Shown in pieces: positions 56,431-64,000 of a stretch of DNA of 64,000 nucleotides. Position 1 is the first letter of the stretch. Each line of letters begins with the position of its first letter. Origin of the DNA: CAWKGV01 sp963849305 (lineage in GTDB: Bacteria; Pseudomonadota; Alphaproteobacteria; Acetobacterales; Acetobacteraceae). The stretch spans positions 1 through 64,000 of the forward strand of contig CAWKGV010000022.1 of the NCBI GenBank assembly GCA_963849305.1, written 5' to 3'. A model generated the notes under the pieces. It was not told the origin of the DNA, ran no database searches, and saw only the letters and a program-made list of their open reading frames with translations. The translations under genes and the position numbers were made by a program.

Positions 56431-57537
56431 TTACCGCCCACAATCAGAACGCGTGAAGGGTTCATTGTCATAGCGCACGACACGCAGATCGGAGATCTGT
56501 AGCCCCGCCGCGGTTGTTCCCTGTTGCCCCCGGATCTGTGCCGTTGGGCGAAGATCGGTTGCCTGAGTCTCCAGTCCAATATACATAGATTTCAGATCCC
56601 ATTTGCTAAAATCTCGGGCGGTCGTCGTGAAGTCCACCATCGCCCTGCCGCCTGGCCGAGTGCAGGGCATTGGCTGGGACAACACGCTACACAAATATTG
56701 GTTAAGTACGTAATGCAGCGATCTGGGTGGCCCGGGATCCGGTCTGAACGGAAGTAAAGCATCTCCTGGGAGACTTTGATTCGCGGTAATCACCATACCC
56801 CGCCCTTGCTGTTGGCAGCTTCGGTAGCTCGACCGTGGGTCGCGCGAGCCGGCCAAGGGAATCTGCAGAAAGAGCACAATCGTCCCAGGTTCGGATGGGC
56901 CGGTGTATTCAAGCACGAAACCGGAGAACACGGACGCCTGCACCGCTCCGGAGGTCGCAGCCGAATTTGTCCAATATGCTATTCTTGCGCGAGAAAGTTT
57001 GGCCTTTAGATCGTAGGCAATGACCCGATCTAAAGTGGCGTTTGGCTGCGATGCCTTGGCCGACAGAAACAGGTTTTTACCCCCGCCTTGCAGTCGCCCA
57101 TCGCGCTCATAAAGCTCGTATACATAGTGCCCATCTTGTGGGTTGCGGTATATCCACAGATGCGACTTGTCATGCGGCGATGTAAATGCGTAGGTGGAGC
57201 GGCCGAGTCGCGGGTCTTCGGTCCGAGGACCATCGGTCGTCATCTGGTCGGGATGCAAGGGTTTCGTATGTGCCCATTGCGTCAGTGTCCATTTGGATGT
57301 TGGTCCAGGTATGTTCGGCAGGATGGCGGATAACTCCGGCGCGCCATTCGCCTTCCGGCCAGTGTGGAATCGAAATCGCGGCTGTGTTAATCCGGGATCG
57401 GGAAACACGGATAAATCCGGCCCCGGCCGCGGTTGCTGGGCACGCGCTAAACCGAGCCATAGAGCACCGGCCAGAGCTACAAGACATAGGCTCGCGCGGA
57501 TCCAAAGCGGATTTGAACCTTCCAAATGACCTCTCAT
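56431..57537 (-). CDS. Secreted protein of unknown function
   Basis: Start at MRGHLEGSNPLWIRASLCLV, followed by a signal peptide (VALAGALWLGLARAQQ). The mature 340 residues are rich in beta-forming stretches: STYAFTSPHDKSHLWIYRNP, GGGKNLFLSAKASQ, VFSGFVLEYTGPSEPGTIVL, MYIGLETQATDLRP and a C-terminal ISDLRVVRYD. This suggests a jelly-roll or carbohydrate-binding fold but no family is recognised. Located between GT61 and the sulfotransferase, so a role in modifying or anchoring an exported glycan is possible. Confidence 0.65.
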   Translation of the reverse strand: MRGHLEGSNPLWIRASLCLVALAGALWLGLARAQQPRPGPDLSVFPDPGLTQPRFRFHTGRKANGAPELSAILPNIPGPTSKWTLTQWAHTKPLHPDQMTTDGPRTEDPRLGRSTYAFTSPHDKSHLWIYRNPQDGHYVYELYERDGRLQGGGKNLFLSAKASQPNATLDRVIAYDLKAKLSRARIAYWTNSAATSGAVQASVFSGFVLEYTGPSEPGTIVLFLQIPLAGSRDPRSSYRSCQQQGRGMVITANQSLPGDALLPFRPDPGPPRSLHYVLNQYLCSVLSQPMPCTRPGGRAMVDFTTTARDFSKWDLKSMYIGLETQATDLRPTAQIRGQQGTTAAGLQISDLRVVRYDNEPFTRSDCGR

Positions 57538-57579
57538 AGCACCTGCGCCTGCCATTGTCCCCGTTTCGCGTTGTTGGAA

Positions 57580-58545
57580 TTAGCTAGAAGTCGCGAGCGC
57601 ATGGCGCTGAGTGTTGTGGTTGGCGTCAGCGAGTTGCTTACGAAGCTGAGCAATGGTTGCATCACGTTGACTAAGTTGCGCCTGCAACTCGGCTGCCCGA
57701 TACGCCGCCTGTTGGAACTGTGGCATGGTTACCCGCTCCAATGCGGATAGGTTCAGCGCCGTCTGTCGAACTGTGTCACCAAACTTTAGCTCACTTGCGT
57801 CGTTGACGATCATGCCGTGCAGCGAGCGGAGGAAACTCTGGACTCGGACGCCCGGCGTATCATGTCGCAGTAACGGGTCGACTATGTTGTCTGCAAGAGC
57901 CTGGAGCGACGCGTCTGACGGATCCCATCGCAATCCAAGATGCTGGATGAGGTGCATCAAGCATCTGTCATACGTTTCGAACCAATGTTCGTACGGGATA
58001 ACGCAAACGGGCTGTCCGGCGATTCCAGAGATCGCGCGGACGTTGTACACGAGCCAGCGATACTCAGCTTCCGCCTGGCTCATCCCATCGCGCTTTACGA
58101 GGGATCGCGCCACCTGCTCCGGATTACGAATGCAGAAAATATATCGGGGCTCGACACCCAGCACATCATAAATCTCGTTCCAAAGCGGCAGCATGAATGC
58201 AAGTCGGGGATCTTTGATGCCGATAGGACCGGATACGATACGGCTACGAAGCCATGTGATCATCTCGTTCCGCACTGCTCGAATGCCCGGAGCCATCCAC
58301 CACCCCACTGGCATGGGTAGCGCATGGTTGGAGTCGGACCAAGCACGCCCGAGCTGTTCCAGTATTCGGTCGTGGAAGGCAACGATCTAACTCCACTCCC
58401 AATGTCCCTTCTCGTTATCTGGGGCTGGCCCTGTGGCATCGGTCATGGTGATGCCAAGGGCGTTGAGGAGATTAGCGCAGAGCGACGTTCCGCTCCGATG
58501 CATACCTACGACCATAATGATAACGCGTCGATCTAGCTCCATCAT
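57580..58545 (-). pseudogene. Sulfotransferase family protein interrupted by an amber codon
   Basis: Reading from ATG 58543-58545 gives MMELDRRVIIMVVGMHRSGT; the PAPS-binding loop is GMHRSGTSLCANLLNALGI. After DNEKGHWEWS a TAG (58387-58389) occupies a position where Glu would fit (GAG to TAG, then IVAFHDRILEQLG). The frame then continues unbroken to the end through IGIKDPRLAFMLPLW, YIFCIRNPEQVARSLVKRDG and a C-terminal coiled-coil (LQAQLSQRDATIAQLRKQL). Full length would be 321 residues. Either a recent nonsense mutation or a base error; everything else looks functional. Expected role: sulfation of the surface glycan. Confidence 0.8.
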
Positions 58546-58592
58546 ATGCAATCCTGTGTTCCGCTATCGCTAAACCAGGGCGAGGGTCGCCG

Positions 58593-58616
58593 GGGCGGCA
58601 CACGTGAATGCCGCCC
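58593..58616 (-). terminator. GC-rich hairpin after the large glycosyltransferase gene
   Basis: GGGCGGCA-CACGTGAA-TGCCGCCC, an 8-bp perfect stem, lies 19 bases after the stop of the large glycosyltransferase on its own strand. There is no long T-run, but position and stability suit a transcription terminator separating it from the sulfotransferase group. Confidence 0.5.
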
Positions 58617-58634
58617 AGTACGCAGCAGCGCCCG

Positions 58635-61600
58635 TCAGCCGGCACGGACGCTCGTGGCAACTCTGCGCCGGCTCGTGCTCTGCCTGGACGTTCCTCGGCT
58701 GGATCCAAACAACTCGTGCAGCGCCGCCGTATGCCCGGTTTGAAACCGTCGCGTCGCATCCGGCGTTGCAGCCTTTCCCTCGCCCGCCATCGCCTCCCCA
58801 ATCACCCGCAGCACCTCCGCCGCCTCGATCGGGAACGGGAACACCGCGCCAAACCCGGCCGCGCGAACCCGCTCGGCCGGCGCGCCGATGTCGGGCACCA
58901 GCGGAAAGAACCCGAACGCCACCGCCTCGCTCAAAGTATAGGAGTAAGTCTCCGGCCAGCCGTGCAGGAACAGCGCCAGCCGCCCCTCGGCCTGCGCCAC
59001 CAGCCCCGGCAGTTCCCGCGGCTCGTAACCGCCCGTCACCGTCACATTGGCCAGCGCTCGCAGTTCCGCGTCGATGTCGGTCGAGCCGATCACTCGGAAG
59101 CGCAGCTCCGGGTGGGTCAGCCGGGCCCGCCGCGCGATCTCCAGCAGCTTGGCGGAGCCCTTGTGCGGCCCGATGCCGCCCAGCAGCACCACTTCGCTGC
59201 CGAGTCCCGCGCGCGACTGTGCGGGATAGCCCCGATCCGGCTCGGGGTGCGGGCTCACCGTCACCTTCAGCCCCGGCCAAGCCCGCTCCAGATACCCGGC
59301 CGCGCTCCGCGACGGCGCCACCACATGCCGCGCCGCCCCGAGCAGCCGCGCGAATGCCGCGCGATGCTCGGCTGGCGAGAGCGCGTCCATGCGCGAGCCC
59401 TCATGCGCGCCGCCGCCCGCCAGGCAACGCGCGCAAACTTCGGGCGCGGCGATGTCGCAAAACTCGCCCGCCGCGTCGATCATCGTCACGCGCGGACAGA
59501 TCGGATAATAGTCATGCGCGAAGAACACGATGTTGCGCCCCTCGGCCCAGCCCGCCAGCCGGCTCACGAATTCGACTGGAAACCCGAGCAGCTGATGAAT
59601 GATCGCTAAGGTGACGTTCGCCGCCGCCAGCAGCTCGAACAACGCGTCCATCTCGTCCGCGGCGAAGACGGCGCGCAGCGCCGGTTCTTCCGCCTGCAAC
59701 TCGATCAGCCCATCCTCCCGGCAGGCCAGACCAAGCTTGCGCGCGCGCCCGTATCCGGTCGCGGCTTCGATATCGCCGGCGGCCTTGCGTGTGCCGCCGC
59801 CCAGCCAATTCGTCACCACCAGGGCGAACTCGGCCCCGGCCGCGCTCGCGCGGCGCAAGCGCCCCGCATCGAGTGACCAGCGCGCGCGCCGCAGCCCTTC
59901 GGCGCGCTCGAACTCCGTGATCGCGGCCGAGTATTCGGGATACATCCGCCCGAGCCGGGCCAGGTTGGCCTCCAGCAGCGCCTCCTTCTCGGCGGCGAAC
60001 GACACCTTCTCGCGGTGCTCGACGAAAACACCGGCGGCCGCGACCTGGCGATATCCGAGGTCCGCCGCGCGCTGGCAGAAGTCGTTCTCCTCGCCATAGC
60101 CGCGGCCAAATGCTTCATCCAGCAGGCCGACCCGCTCCAGCACCTCGCGCTTGATCAACATGCAGAAGGCGTGCCCGGTCGGCACATCCAACGCGAGCCC
60201 CGCGTTCGCCTGCCGCGCCAGGGCGGCGACGTCTGCCCAGGCGGCATCGGCGAGTGCCGCGCAGCGCAGGCCGGGATGCGGGTAGGAGAAAATGGTGGCG
60301 TTGTTCGATAGCGCGGTGACCGTGCCGATATCAGGCGCGGCGTGCGCCACCCGCCACATCTCGTCGAACGCATCGCCGAACACCTGCGTATCGGAATTCA
60401 GCAGCAGCACGTCGCCGCGACCGCAGAAAGCTAGGCCGCGATTGGCGGAGCGGACGAAGCCGAGATTCGCGGGATTGGTCAGCAGGAACACGTTCGGCTC
60501 GCGCGCGAACCGCTCCAGCATCGCGTCCATCCCGGCCTCGGGCGAGCAATCGTTGATCAGCACGACCGCATCCCGCGCCGCATCGCGCGCCCGCAGCACG
60601 CTCGCGATGCAGCCTCGCGTGACCTCGACATCCCGATAGATCGGGATCGCGATGTTCAGTCTCCGCTCCGTGGCCGCCGGAATCCGCCGCCGCACGATGG
60701 GGCGGCGCCCGTGCTGGTCATCATGCCGCCGGCGTTCGATGAACTCCGCGAGCACGCCTTGCAGCAGTGAGCGGTCGGCCGGTGCAAGCCGTTCGTCGGC
60801 GTACGCCAGTCGTCCGATCCGCCGTGCCGCCTCCAGGGCCGCGACCCTTGTCTCGATCACGAAGGGCCCGTCGAACAGCTCGCGCTCGGAGCCGACCAGG
60901 CGGATGGAGAACTCCGAGCTGTCGAACGTGCCGCGGTCCGGCGCCTTCAGCGCGATCTCGAACCCGGCTCGCCAGGACTGCGGATAACGCCCCTTCAGAT
61001 CCTCGCGCGGCAGATCGCACGGCCCGGTGCCGACCAGCACGCCGCTGCGATACACCGCGATTCGCATGGTCCGGCCAGGCGCATCGGGCGAGAGCAGCCA
61101 TCCAGCGCAGCGCTCCGGCGTGATCGCGTCGAGATAGCCGTCGAGCCGCAGCGCGCAGCCCGCCTCGGCCACCCGGACGCCGTCCACCAACGCCCGCAGT
61201 CGGAGGTCCGGTCGACCGAAGCAGGCCTGATCCAGCGCGACCTTGAACCGCGCCGGAACAAATAGCGGGTCCGCCTCCGAAGGGTCGGGTTCGGCCAGCA
61301 CCTCGGCCAGCACCGTATCTTCCTGATCCACGAGCCGAACGAGGTGGGAACGGGCGGCCCCGACGCGCTCGGACAGCCATCCGCTGACCACCCCATTTGC
61401 TGCCCGAAGCGCGCCGTCGTACTGGCCCGAGCCGACCGGAGCGGGCGATCCTACCAGCTCGACCCCGTCAGCCAACACACGCAACAACCCCGCCCGGTGC
61501 AGGCCCTTCACCGGGATCCGGAATCCGAAATTGGTCCGGCCCAAGCCGCATTTCGCGAGGTCCGGCCGATGCAGCGCGGCCTTGCCGGTCCCGACCAGCT

Positions 61601-61721
61601 TGCCGGCGGCATTGGTGATGCTGATCGCGCAGGTCCTGTCGTCTGTCTCCGACATCGCCCAGCCCAGGACGTAAGCGCCCTGGAGCCCGTCGAGATAGCC
61701 GCTGACGGCTGCCGCCGCCAT
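58635..61721 (-). CDS. Giant two-domain (GT2-GT4) glycosyltransferase with three N-terminal repeats
   Basis: 1028 residues from MAAAAVSGYLDGLQGAYVLG; the ATG overlaps the upstream TAA. Residues about 5-300 contain three related beta-rich units: each begins like SGYLDG/SGWLSE/DGYLDA and carries a GWA/GWL-type strand and an R-FEIAL or N-FGFRI strand. A GT2 domain follows (LNIAIPIYRDVEVTRGCIAS, LLTNPANLGFVRSANRGLAF, LLLNSDTQVFGDAFDEM, with GYGEENDFCQRA). The C-terminal half is GT4-like (VVLLGGIGPHKGSAKLLEIA, FLHGWPETYSYTLSEAVAFG). Probably assembles a repeating surface polysaccharide or glycoprotein glycan with two successive transfers. Confidence 0.82.
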   Translation of the reverse strand: MAAAAVSGYLDGLQGAYVLGWAMSETDDRTCAISITNAAGKLVGTGKAALHRPDLAKCGLGRTNFGFRIPVKGLHRAGLLRVLADGVELVGSPAPVGSGQYDGALRAANGVVSGWLSERVGAARSHLVRLVDQEDTVLAEVLAEPDPSEADPLFVPARFKVALDQACFGRPDLRLRALVDGVRVAEAGCALRLDGYLDAITPERCAGWLLSPDAPGRTMRIAVYRSGVLVGTGPCDLPREDLKGRYPQSWRAGFEIALKAPDRGTFDSSEFSIRLVGSERELFDGPFVIETRVAALEAARRIGRLAYADERLAPADRSLLQGVLAEFIERRRHDDQHGRRPIVRRRIPAATERRLNIAIPIYRDVEVTRGCIASVLRARDAARDAVVLINDCSPEAGMDAMLERFAREPNVFLLTNPANLGFVRSANRGLAFCGRGDVLLLNSDTQVFGDAFDEMWRVAHAAPDIGTVTALSNNATIFSYPHPGLRCAALADAAWADVAALARQANAGLALDVPTGHAFCMLIKREVLERVGLLDEAFGRGYGEENDFCQRAADLGYRQVAAAGVFVEHREKVSFAAEKEALLEANLARLGRMYPEYSAAITEFERAEGLRRARWSLDAGRLRRASAAGAEFALVVTNWLGGGTRKAAGDIEAATGYGRARKLGLACREDGLIELQAEEPALRAVFAADEMDALFELLAAANVTLAIIHQLLGFPVEFVSRLAGWAEGRNIVFFAHDYYPICPRVTMIDAAGEFCDIAAPEVCARCLAGGGAHEGSRMDALSPAEHRAAFARLLGAARHVVAPSRSAAGYLERAWPGLKVTVSPHPEPDRGYPAQSRAGLGSEVVLLGGIGPHKGSAKLLEIARRARLTHPELRFRVIGSTDIDAELRALANVTVTGGYEPRELPGLVAQAEGRLALFLHGWPETYSYTLSEAVAFGFFPLVPDIGAPAERVRAAGFGAVFPFPIEAAEVLRVIGEAMAGEGKAATPDATRRFQTGHTAALHELFGSSRGTSRQSTSRRRVATSVRAG

Positions 61722-62110
61722 TACAGCGACCAGCCCTGGCGGGGCAGGCGGCCCTCCCTGAACCCGCTGACCTCGAAATGCTCCTGCGCCTGGCGGAACA
61801 CGCCCAGGCGCATCGCCTGCGCCACGTCCGGATTCTGCGCCACGTACCACTCCTCATCGACGGCGATGTGACGTGGCAATCGGTCTTCGAAATAGCCGGC
61901 GCTGACGTAATGTGCGCGGGCGGAGTGCAGCTCCCCCGAGCGGATCGCCTCCTCCACGTCGGGATGCCGGTCCCGGTACCACCGCTCATCGACCTCGATC
62001 CTGTCGAGCAGGGGGCCAAGGACTTGACGCAAGCGTTGCTCGACGACTTCCACGATCGTACCTTGTGGCGAGCCGGACCCGACAAGTTGGCTGAAGGGCA
62101 TCATTGGCAC
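61721..62110 (-). CDS. Small protein with two tandem PDV-GRLP repeats
   Basis: 129 residues. Two about 44-residue units are seen: DERWYRDRHPDVEEAIRSGE then HYVSAGYFEDRLPRH, and DEEWYVAQNPDVAQAMRLG then HFEVSGFREGRLPRQ. The pattern WY-x5-PDV-x2-A-x2-G...H-x5-G-x2-E-RLP is found fused to glycosyltransferases in related bacteria; here it is separate and directly upstream of the giant enzyme with a one-base TAATG overlap, so it is likely its partner. Confidence 0.75.
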   Translation of the reverse strand: MPMMPFSQLVGSGSPQGTIVEVVEQRLRQVLGPLLDRIEVDERWYRDRHPDVEEAIRSGELHSARAHYVSAGYFEDRLPRHIAVDEEWYVAQNPDVAQAMRLGVFRQAQEHFEVSGFREGRLPRQGWSL

Positions 62111-62283
62111 TGTGAGGAGAGGATTAGGGAATAATTATCAGGCCAATACGATCATCCTCACGACAGGGCAAGCGAGAAAAGCCCTGCGGGCGTGACACGC
62201 TCGCTCGCCTTGGGCAGGATCGCGGAATGCTCTCCCATCTCGCCCCACCGACTCCACGCCTCCCCGCCGGTTAGGAGCCCCCG

Positions 62284-62805
62284 ATGTCCCTGCCCCTGGT
62301 CCTCGTCATGATGGGCGTCTCGGGCAGCGGCAAGACCACGGTCGCGACCGGGGTGGCCGAACGCCTCGGCTGGGACGTGCTGGAGGGCGACAAGTTCCAC
62401 CCCAAGGCCAATGTCGAGAAAATGTCCCGCGGCATCGCCCTCGATGATGCCGACCGCCTCCCCTGGCTCACCGCCATCGCCGCCGCGATCGACCGGGAGC
62501 TGGCAGCCGGCCGGTCCGCCGTGGTGGCGTGCTCGGCTCTGAAACGCAGCTACCGCGACATCCTGATCGGCCGGCGCCGCAACGTCGCCCTGATTTATCT
62601 CCAGGGCGCGGCTGAGCTGATCGGCGCGCGGATGGCCGCCCGCAAGGGCCATTTCATGCCGCCCGAGCTGCTCGCCAGCCAGTTCGCGACGCTGGAAGAG
62701 CCAGGCCCCGACGAAGCCCCGATCATCGTCCCGGTCACCCCGCCGCCGGCCAAGATCGTCGAACAGGTGCTGGTCGCCCTCAGGGAACGGAGGCTCATCG
62801 CATGA
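62284..62805 (+). CDS. gntK: Gluconokinase
   Basis: Phosphorylates D-gluconate to 6-phosphogluconate. 173 residues. P-loop MGVSGSGKTTVATGVAERLG; then LEGDKFHPKANVEKMSRGIA, LDDADRLPWL, VVACSALKRSYRDILIG, IYLQGAAELIGARMAARKGH, all typical of GntK. Stop and the next ATG overlap by 4 bases, placing it in one operon with the xylose-type dehydrogenase and the lactonase. Confidence 0.94.
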   Translation: MSLPLVLVMMGVSGSGKTTVATGVAERLGWDVLEGDKFHPKANVEKMSRGIALDDADRLPWLTAIAAAIDRELAAGRSAVVACSALKRSYRDILIGRRRNVALIYLQGAAELIGARMAARKGHFMPPELLASQFATLEEPGPDEAPIIVPVTPPPAKIVEQVLVALRERRLIA

Positions 62806-63590
62806 GCAGCGCAAACGCACCCGTCGCCGCCTTCGCCGCCTACCCCAGCCTCAAGGACCGAGCCGTGCTCATCACCGGCGGCGCCACCGGCATCGGCGCC
62901 GAGCAGGTCGCGCAGTTCGCGGCCCAGGGCGCCCGCGTCGCCTTCCTCGACATCGCCGACCAGCCCGCCCACGCGCTCGCCGCCCGCCTCAAGGCCGAGG
63001 GCCACCACGAGCCGCACTACCAGCATTGCGACCTCACCGACATCGCCGCCCTGCAAGCCGCGATCGCCGAGGCCGCGCGCCGGCTCGGCCCGATCACGGT
63101 CCTGGTCAACAACGCCGCCAACGACCAGCGCCACCAATGGCAGGACATGACCCAAGCCTATTGGGACGAGCGGCTGGCGGTGAACCTGCGCCACCAGTTC
63201 TTCGCCATCCAGGCGGTGGCTCCGATGATGCGCCAGGCGGGCGGCGGCTCGATCGTCAATTTCGGCTCGATCTCCTGGCATGTCGGCCAAGGCGGGATGC
63301 CCGCCTACACCACCGCCAAGGCCGCGGTCGAGGGGCTCACCCGCGGCATGTCGCGCGACCTCGGCCCGGACCGGATCAGGGTCAATTGCGTCATCCCCGG
63401 CTGGATCATGACCGAGCGCCAGCGCACCCTCTGGCTCACCCCGGAGGCCGAGGCCGATTTGATGAAGGCCCAGTGCCTGAAGGAGAAGGTGATGCCCGCC
63501 GACGTGGCCCGCCTAGTGCTATGGCTCGCCGCCGACGACAGCCGGATGTGCACTAGCCAGCTCTGGGTCGTGGACGGCGGCTGGATGTGA
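62802..63590 (+). CDS. XylB-type D-xylose (sugar) 1-dehydrogenase
   Basis: SDR, 262 residues, oxidising an aldose to its lactone with NAD. Very like Caulobacter XylB as known to me: YPSLKDRAVLITGGATGIGA, YWDERLAVNLRHQFFAIQAV, GGSIVNFGSISWHVGQG, YTTAK catalytic pair and MCTSQLWVVDGGWM at the end. With the lactonase next door it would make xylonate, galactonate or gluconate; exact sugar undetermined. Intact. Confidence 0.85.
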   Translation: MSSANAPVAAFAAYPSLKDRAVLITGGATGIGAEQVAQFAAQGARVAFLDIADQPAHALAARLKAEGHHEPHYQHCDLTDIAALQAAIAEAARRLGPITVLVNNAANDQRHQWQDMTQAYWDERLAVNLRHQFFAIQAVAPMMRQAGGGSIVNFGSISWHVGQGGMPAYTTAKAAVEGLTRGMSRDLGPDRIRVNCVIPGWIMTERQRTLWLTPEAEADLMKAQCLKEKVMPADVARLVLWLAADDSRMCTSQLWVVDGGWM

Positions 63591-63601
63591 CCACCAGAAT
63601 C

Positions 63602-63622
63602 CCCCTCCCCTTGCGGGAGGGG
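63602..63622. repeat. Intergenic hairpin CCCCTCCC/GGGAGGGG
   Basis: An 8-bp stem with the 5-base loop CTTGC lies in the 53-bp space between the dehydrogenase and the lactonase. It belongs to a CCCTCCC-type repeat class common between genes of high-GC proteobacteria, and may modulate expression of the lactonase. Confidence 0.45.
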
Positions 63623-63643
63623 TCAGGGGAGGGGTCGATAAAC

Positions 63644-64000
63644 ATGTGGGAACCCAACCAGCGTTACCCGGACCCTGCCGTGCGGGTGCTGCATCCGGAC
63701 TTCAACGCCTACCGCCTGCCGCTCGCCTCGGTGGAACGGCTCGCGACCGGCTGCCGCTGGTCCGAGGGGCCGGTCTGGTTCGGCGACGCGCGTTGCGTGC
63801 TCTGGAGCGACATCCCCAACGACCGTATCCTGCGCTGGGACGAGGAAACCGGCGCCGTCACCGTGTTCCGCAAGCCCTCGAACAACGCCAACGGCAACAC
63901 CCGCGACCGCCAGGGCCGGCTCGTCACTTGCGAGCATCGCGGCCGGCGCGTGGTGCGCACCGAGTATGACGGCGCGCTCACCGTGCTGATGGACCGCCAC
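63644..64000 (+). CDS. SMP-30/gluconolactonase family lactonase (5-prime part)
   Basis: Open to the window edge, 119 codons visible from MWEPNQRYPDPAVRVLHPDF. The SGL domain is clear: ERLATGCRWSEGPVWFGDAR with the metal-binding Glu, LWSDIPNDRILRWDEETGAV, FRKPSNNANGNTRDRQGRLV and TCEHRGRRVVRTEYDGALTV. It hydrolyses sugar lactones produced by the neighbouring dehydrogenase. Truncated only by the window. Confidence 0.92.
   Translation, partial: MWEPNQRYPDPAVRVLHPDFNAYRLPLASVERLATGCRWSEGPVWFGDARCVLWSDIPNDRILRWDEETGAVTVFRKPSNNANGNTRDRQGRLVTCEHRGRRVVRTEYDGALTVLMDRH

Overview
High-GC DNA with short intergenic gaps and frequent 4-base stop/start overlaps. Several features point to an alphaproteobacterium, most likely in or near Acetobacteraceae (Rhodospirillales): a Caulobacter-type XylB next to a lactonase, a SmoS-like sorbitol dehydrogenase, an OprB-type porin, a PTR1/FolM-like reductase, the urt-ure order, and the chorismate mutase-hisC-tyrA / metX-metW neighbourhood. 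The family call is inference from gene content; no rRNA is present.

Layout. 0.2-3.5 kb: secreted M23 peptidase, argB and an N-formylglutamate amidohydrolase. 3.5-3.7 kb: tRNA-Val(GAC) and tRNA-Thr(GGT). 3.7-14.6 kb: a nitrogen-acquisition block, urtABCDE (urea ABC importer) followed by ureDABCEFG (urease and its chaperones), behind a near-perfect sigma-54 promoter with two identical 12-bp palindromes upstream. 14.6-17.0 kb: Smr protein, MFS transporter, Uma2 nuclease. 17.0-19.1 kb: lutC and lutB (lactate oxidation). 19.3-22.5 kb: accessory stretch with a truncated acyltransferase, a decayed secreted ORF, a secreted cupin, two coupled orphan ORFs and a membrane protein. 22.7-25.6 kb: tyrA-hisC-chorismate mutase. 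25.8-28.1 kb: a quinohaemoprotein remnant, then metX-metW. 28.1-33.4 kb: fasciclin protein, moaE, moaD, a Pro-rich lipoprotein, mobB, pgsA, uvrC. 33.7-37.0 kb: pteridine-reductase-like SDR and uvrB. 37.1-43.4 kb: polyol operon (binding protein, two permeases, two SDRs, FGGY kinase). 43.5-46.2 kb: OprB porin, lipoprotein, NIPSNAP protein. 46.3-54.0 kb: SDR, acyl-CoA ligase, PDZ pseudoprotease, penicillin-acylase-family hydrolase, GH3-family ligase. 54.4-62.1 kb: glycan and cell-surface cluster (methyltransferase, GT61, secreted unknown, sulfotransferase with an amber codon, a giant GT2-GT4 protein, a repeat protein). 62.3-64.0 kb: gluconokinase, XylB-type dehydrogenase and a lactonase running off the edge.

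How the genes work together. Urea is imported by UrtABCDE and hydrolysed by nickel urease; the sigma-54 element suggests nitrogen control. The polyol operon and the xylose/gluconate genes fit a sugar- and polyol-oxidising lifestyle. The GH3-type amide-forming ligase lies just downstream of an amide hydrolase, the most novel-looking pairing here.

Caveat. About 25 single-base indels interrupt otherwise well conserved genes, most densely in urtA-ureC and lutCB, while argB, hisC, metX, uvrB, uvrC and nearly everything after 43.4 kb are intact. Retained active sites argue for local sequence error in most cases, but this cannot be decided from the sequence alone. Frameshifted genes are given their full reconstructed extent.
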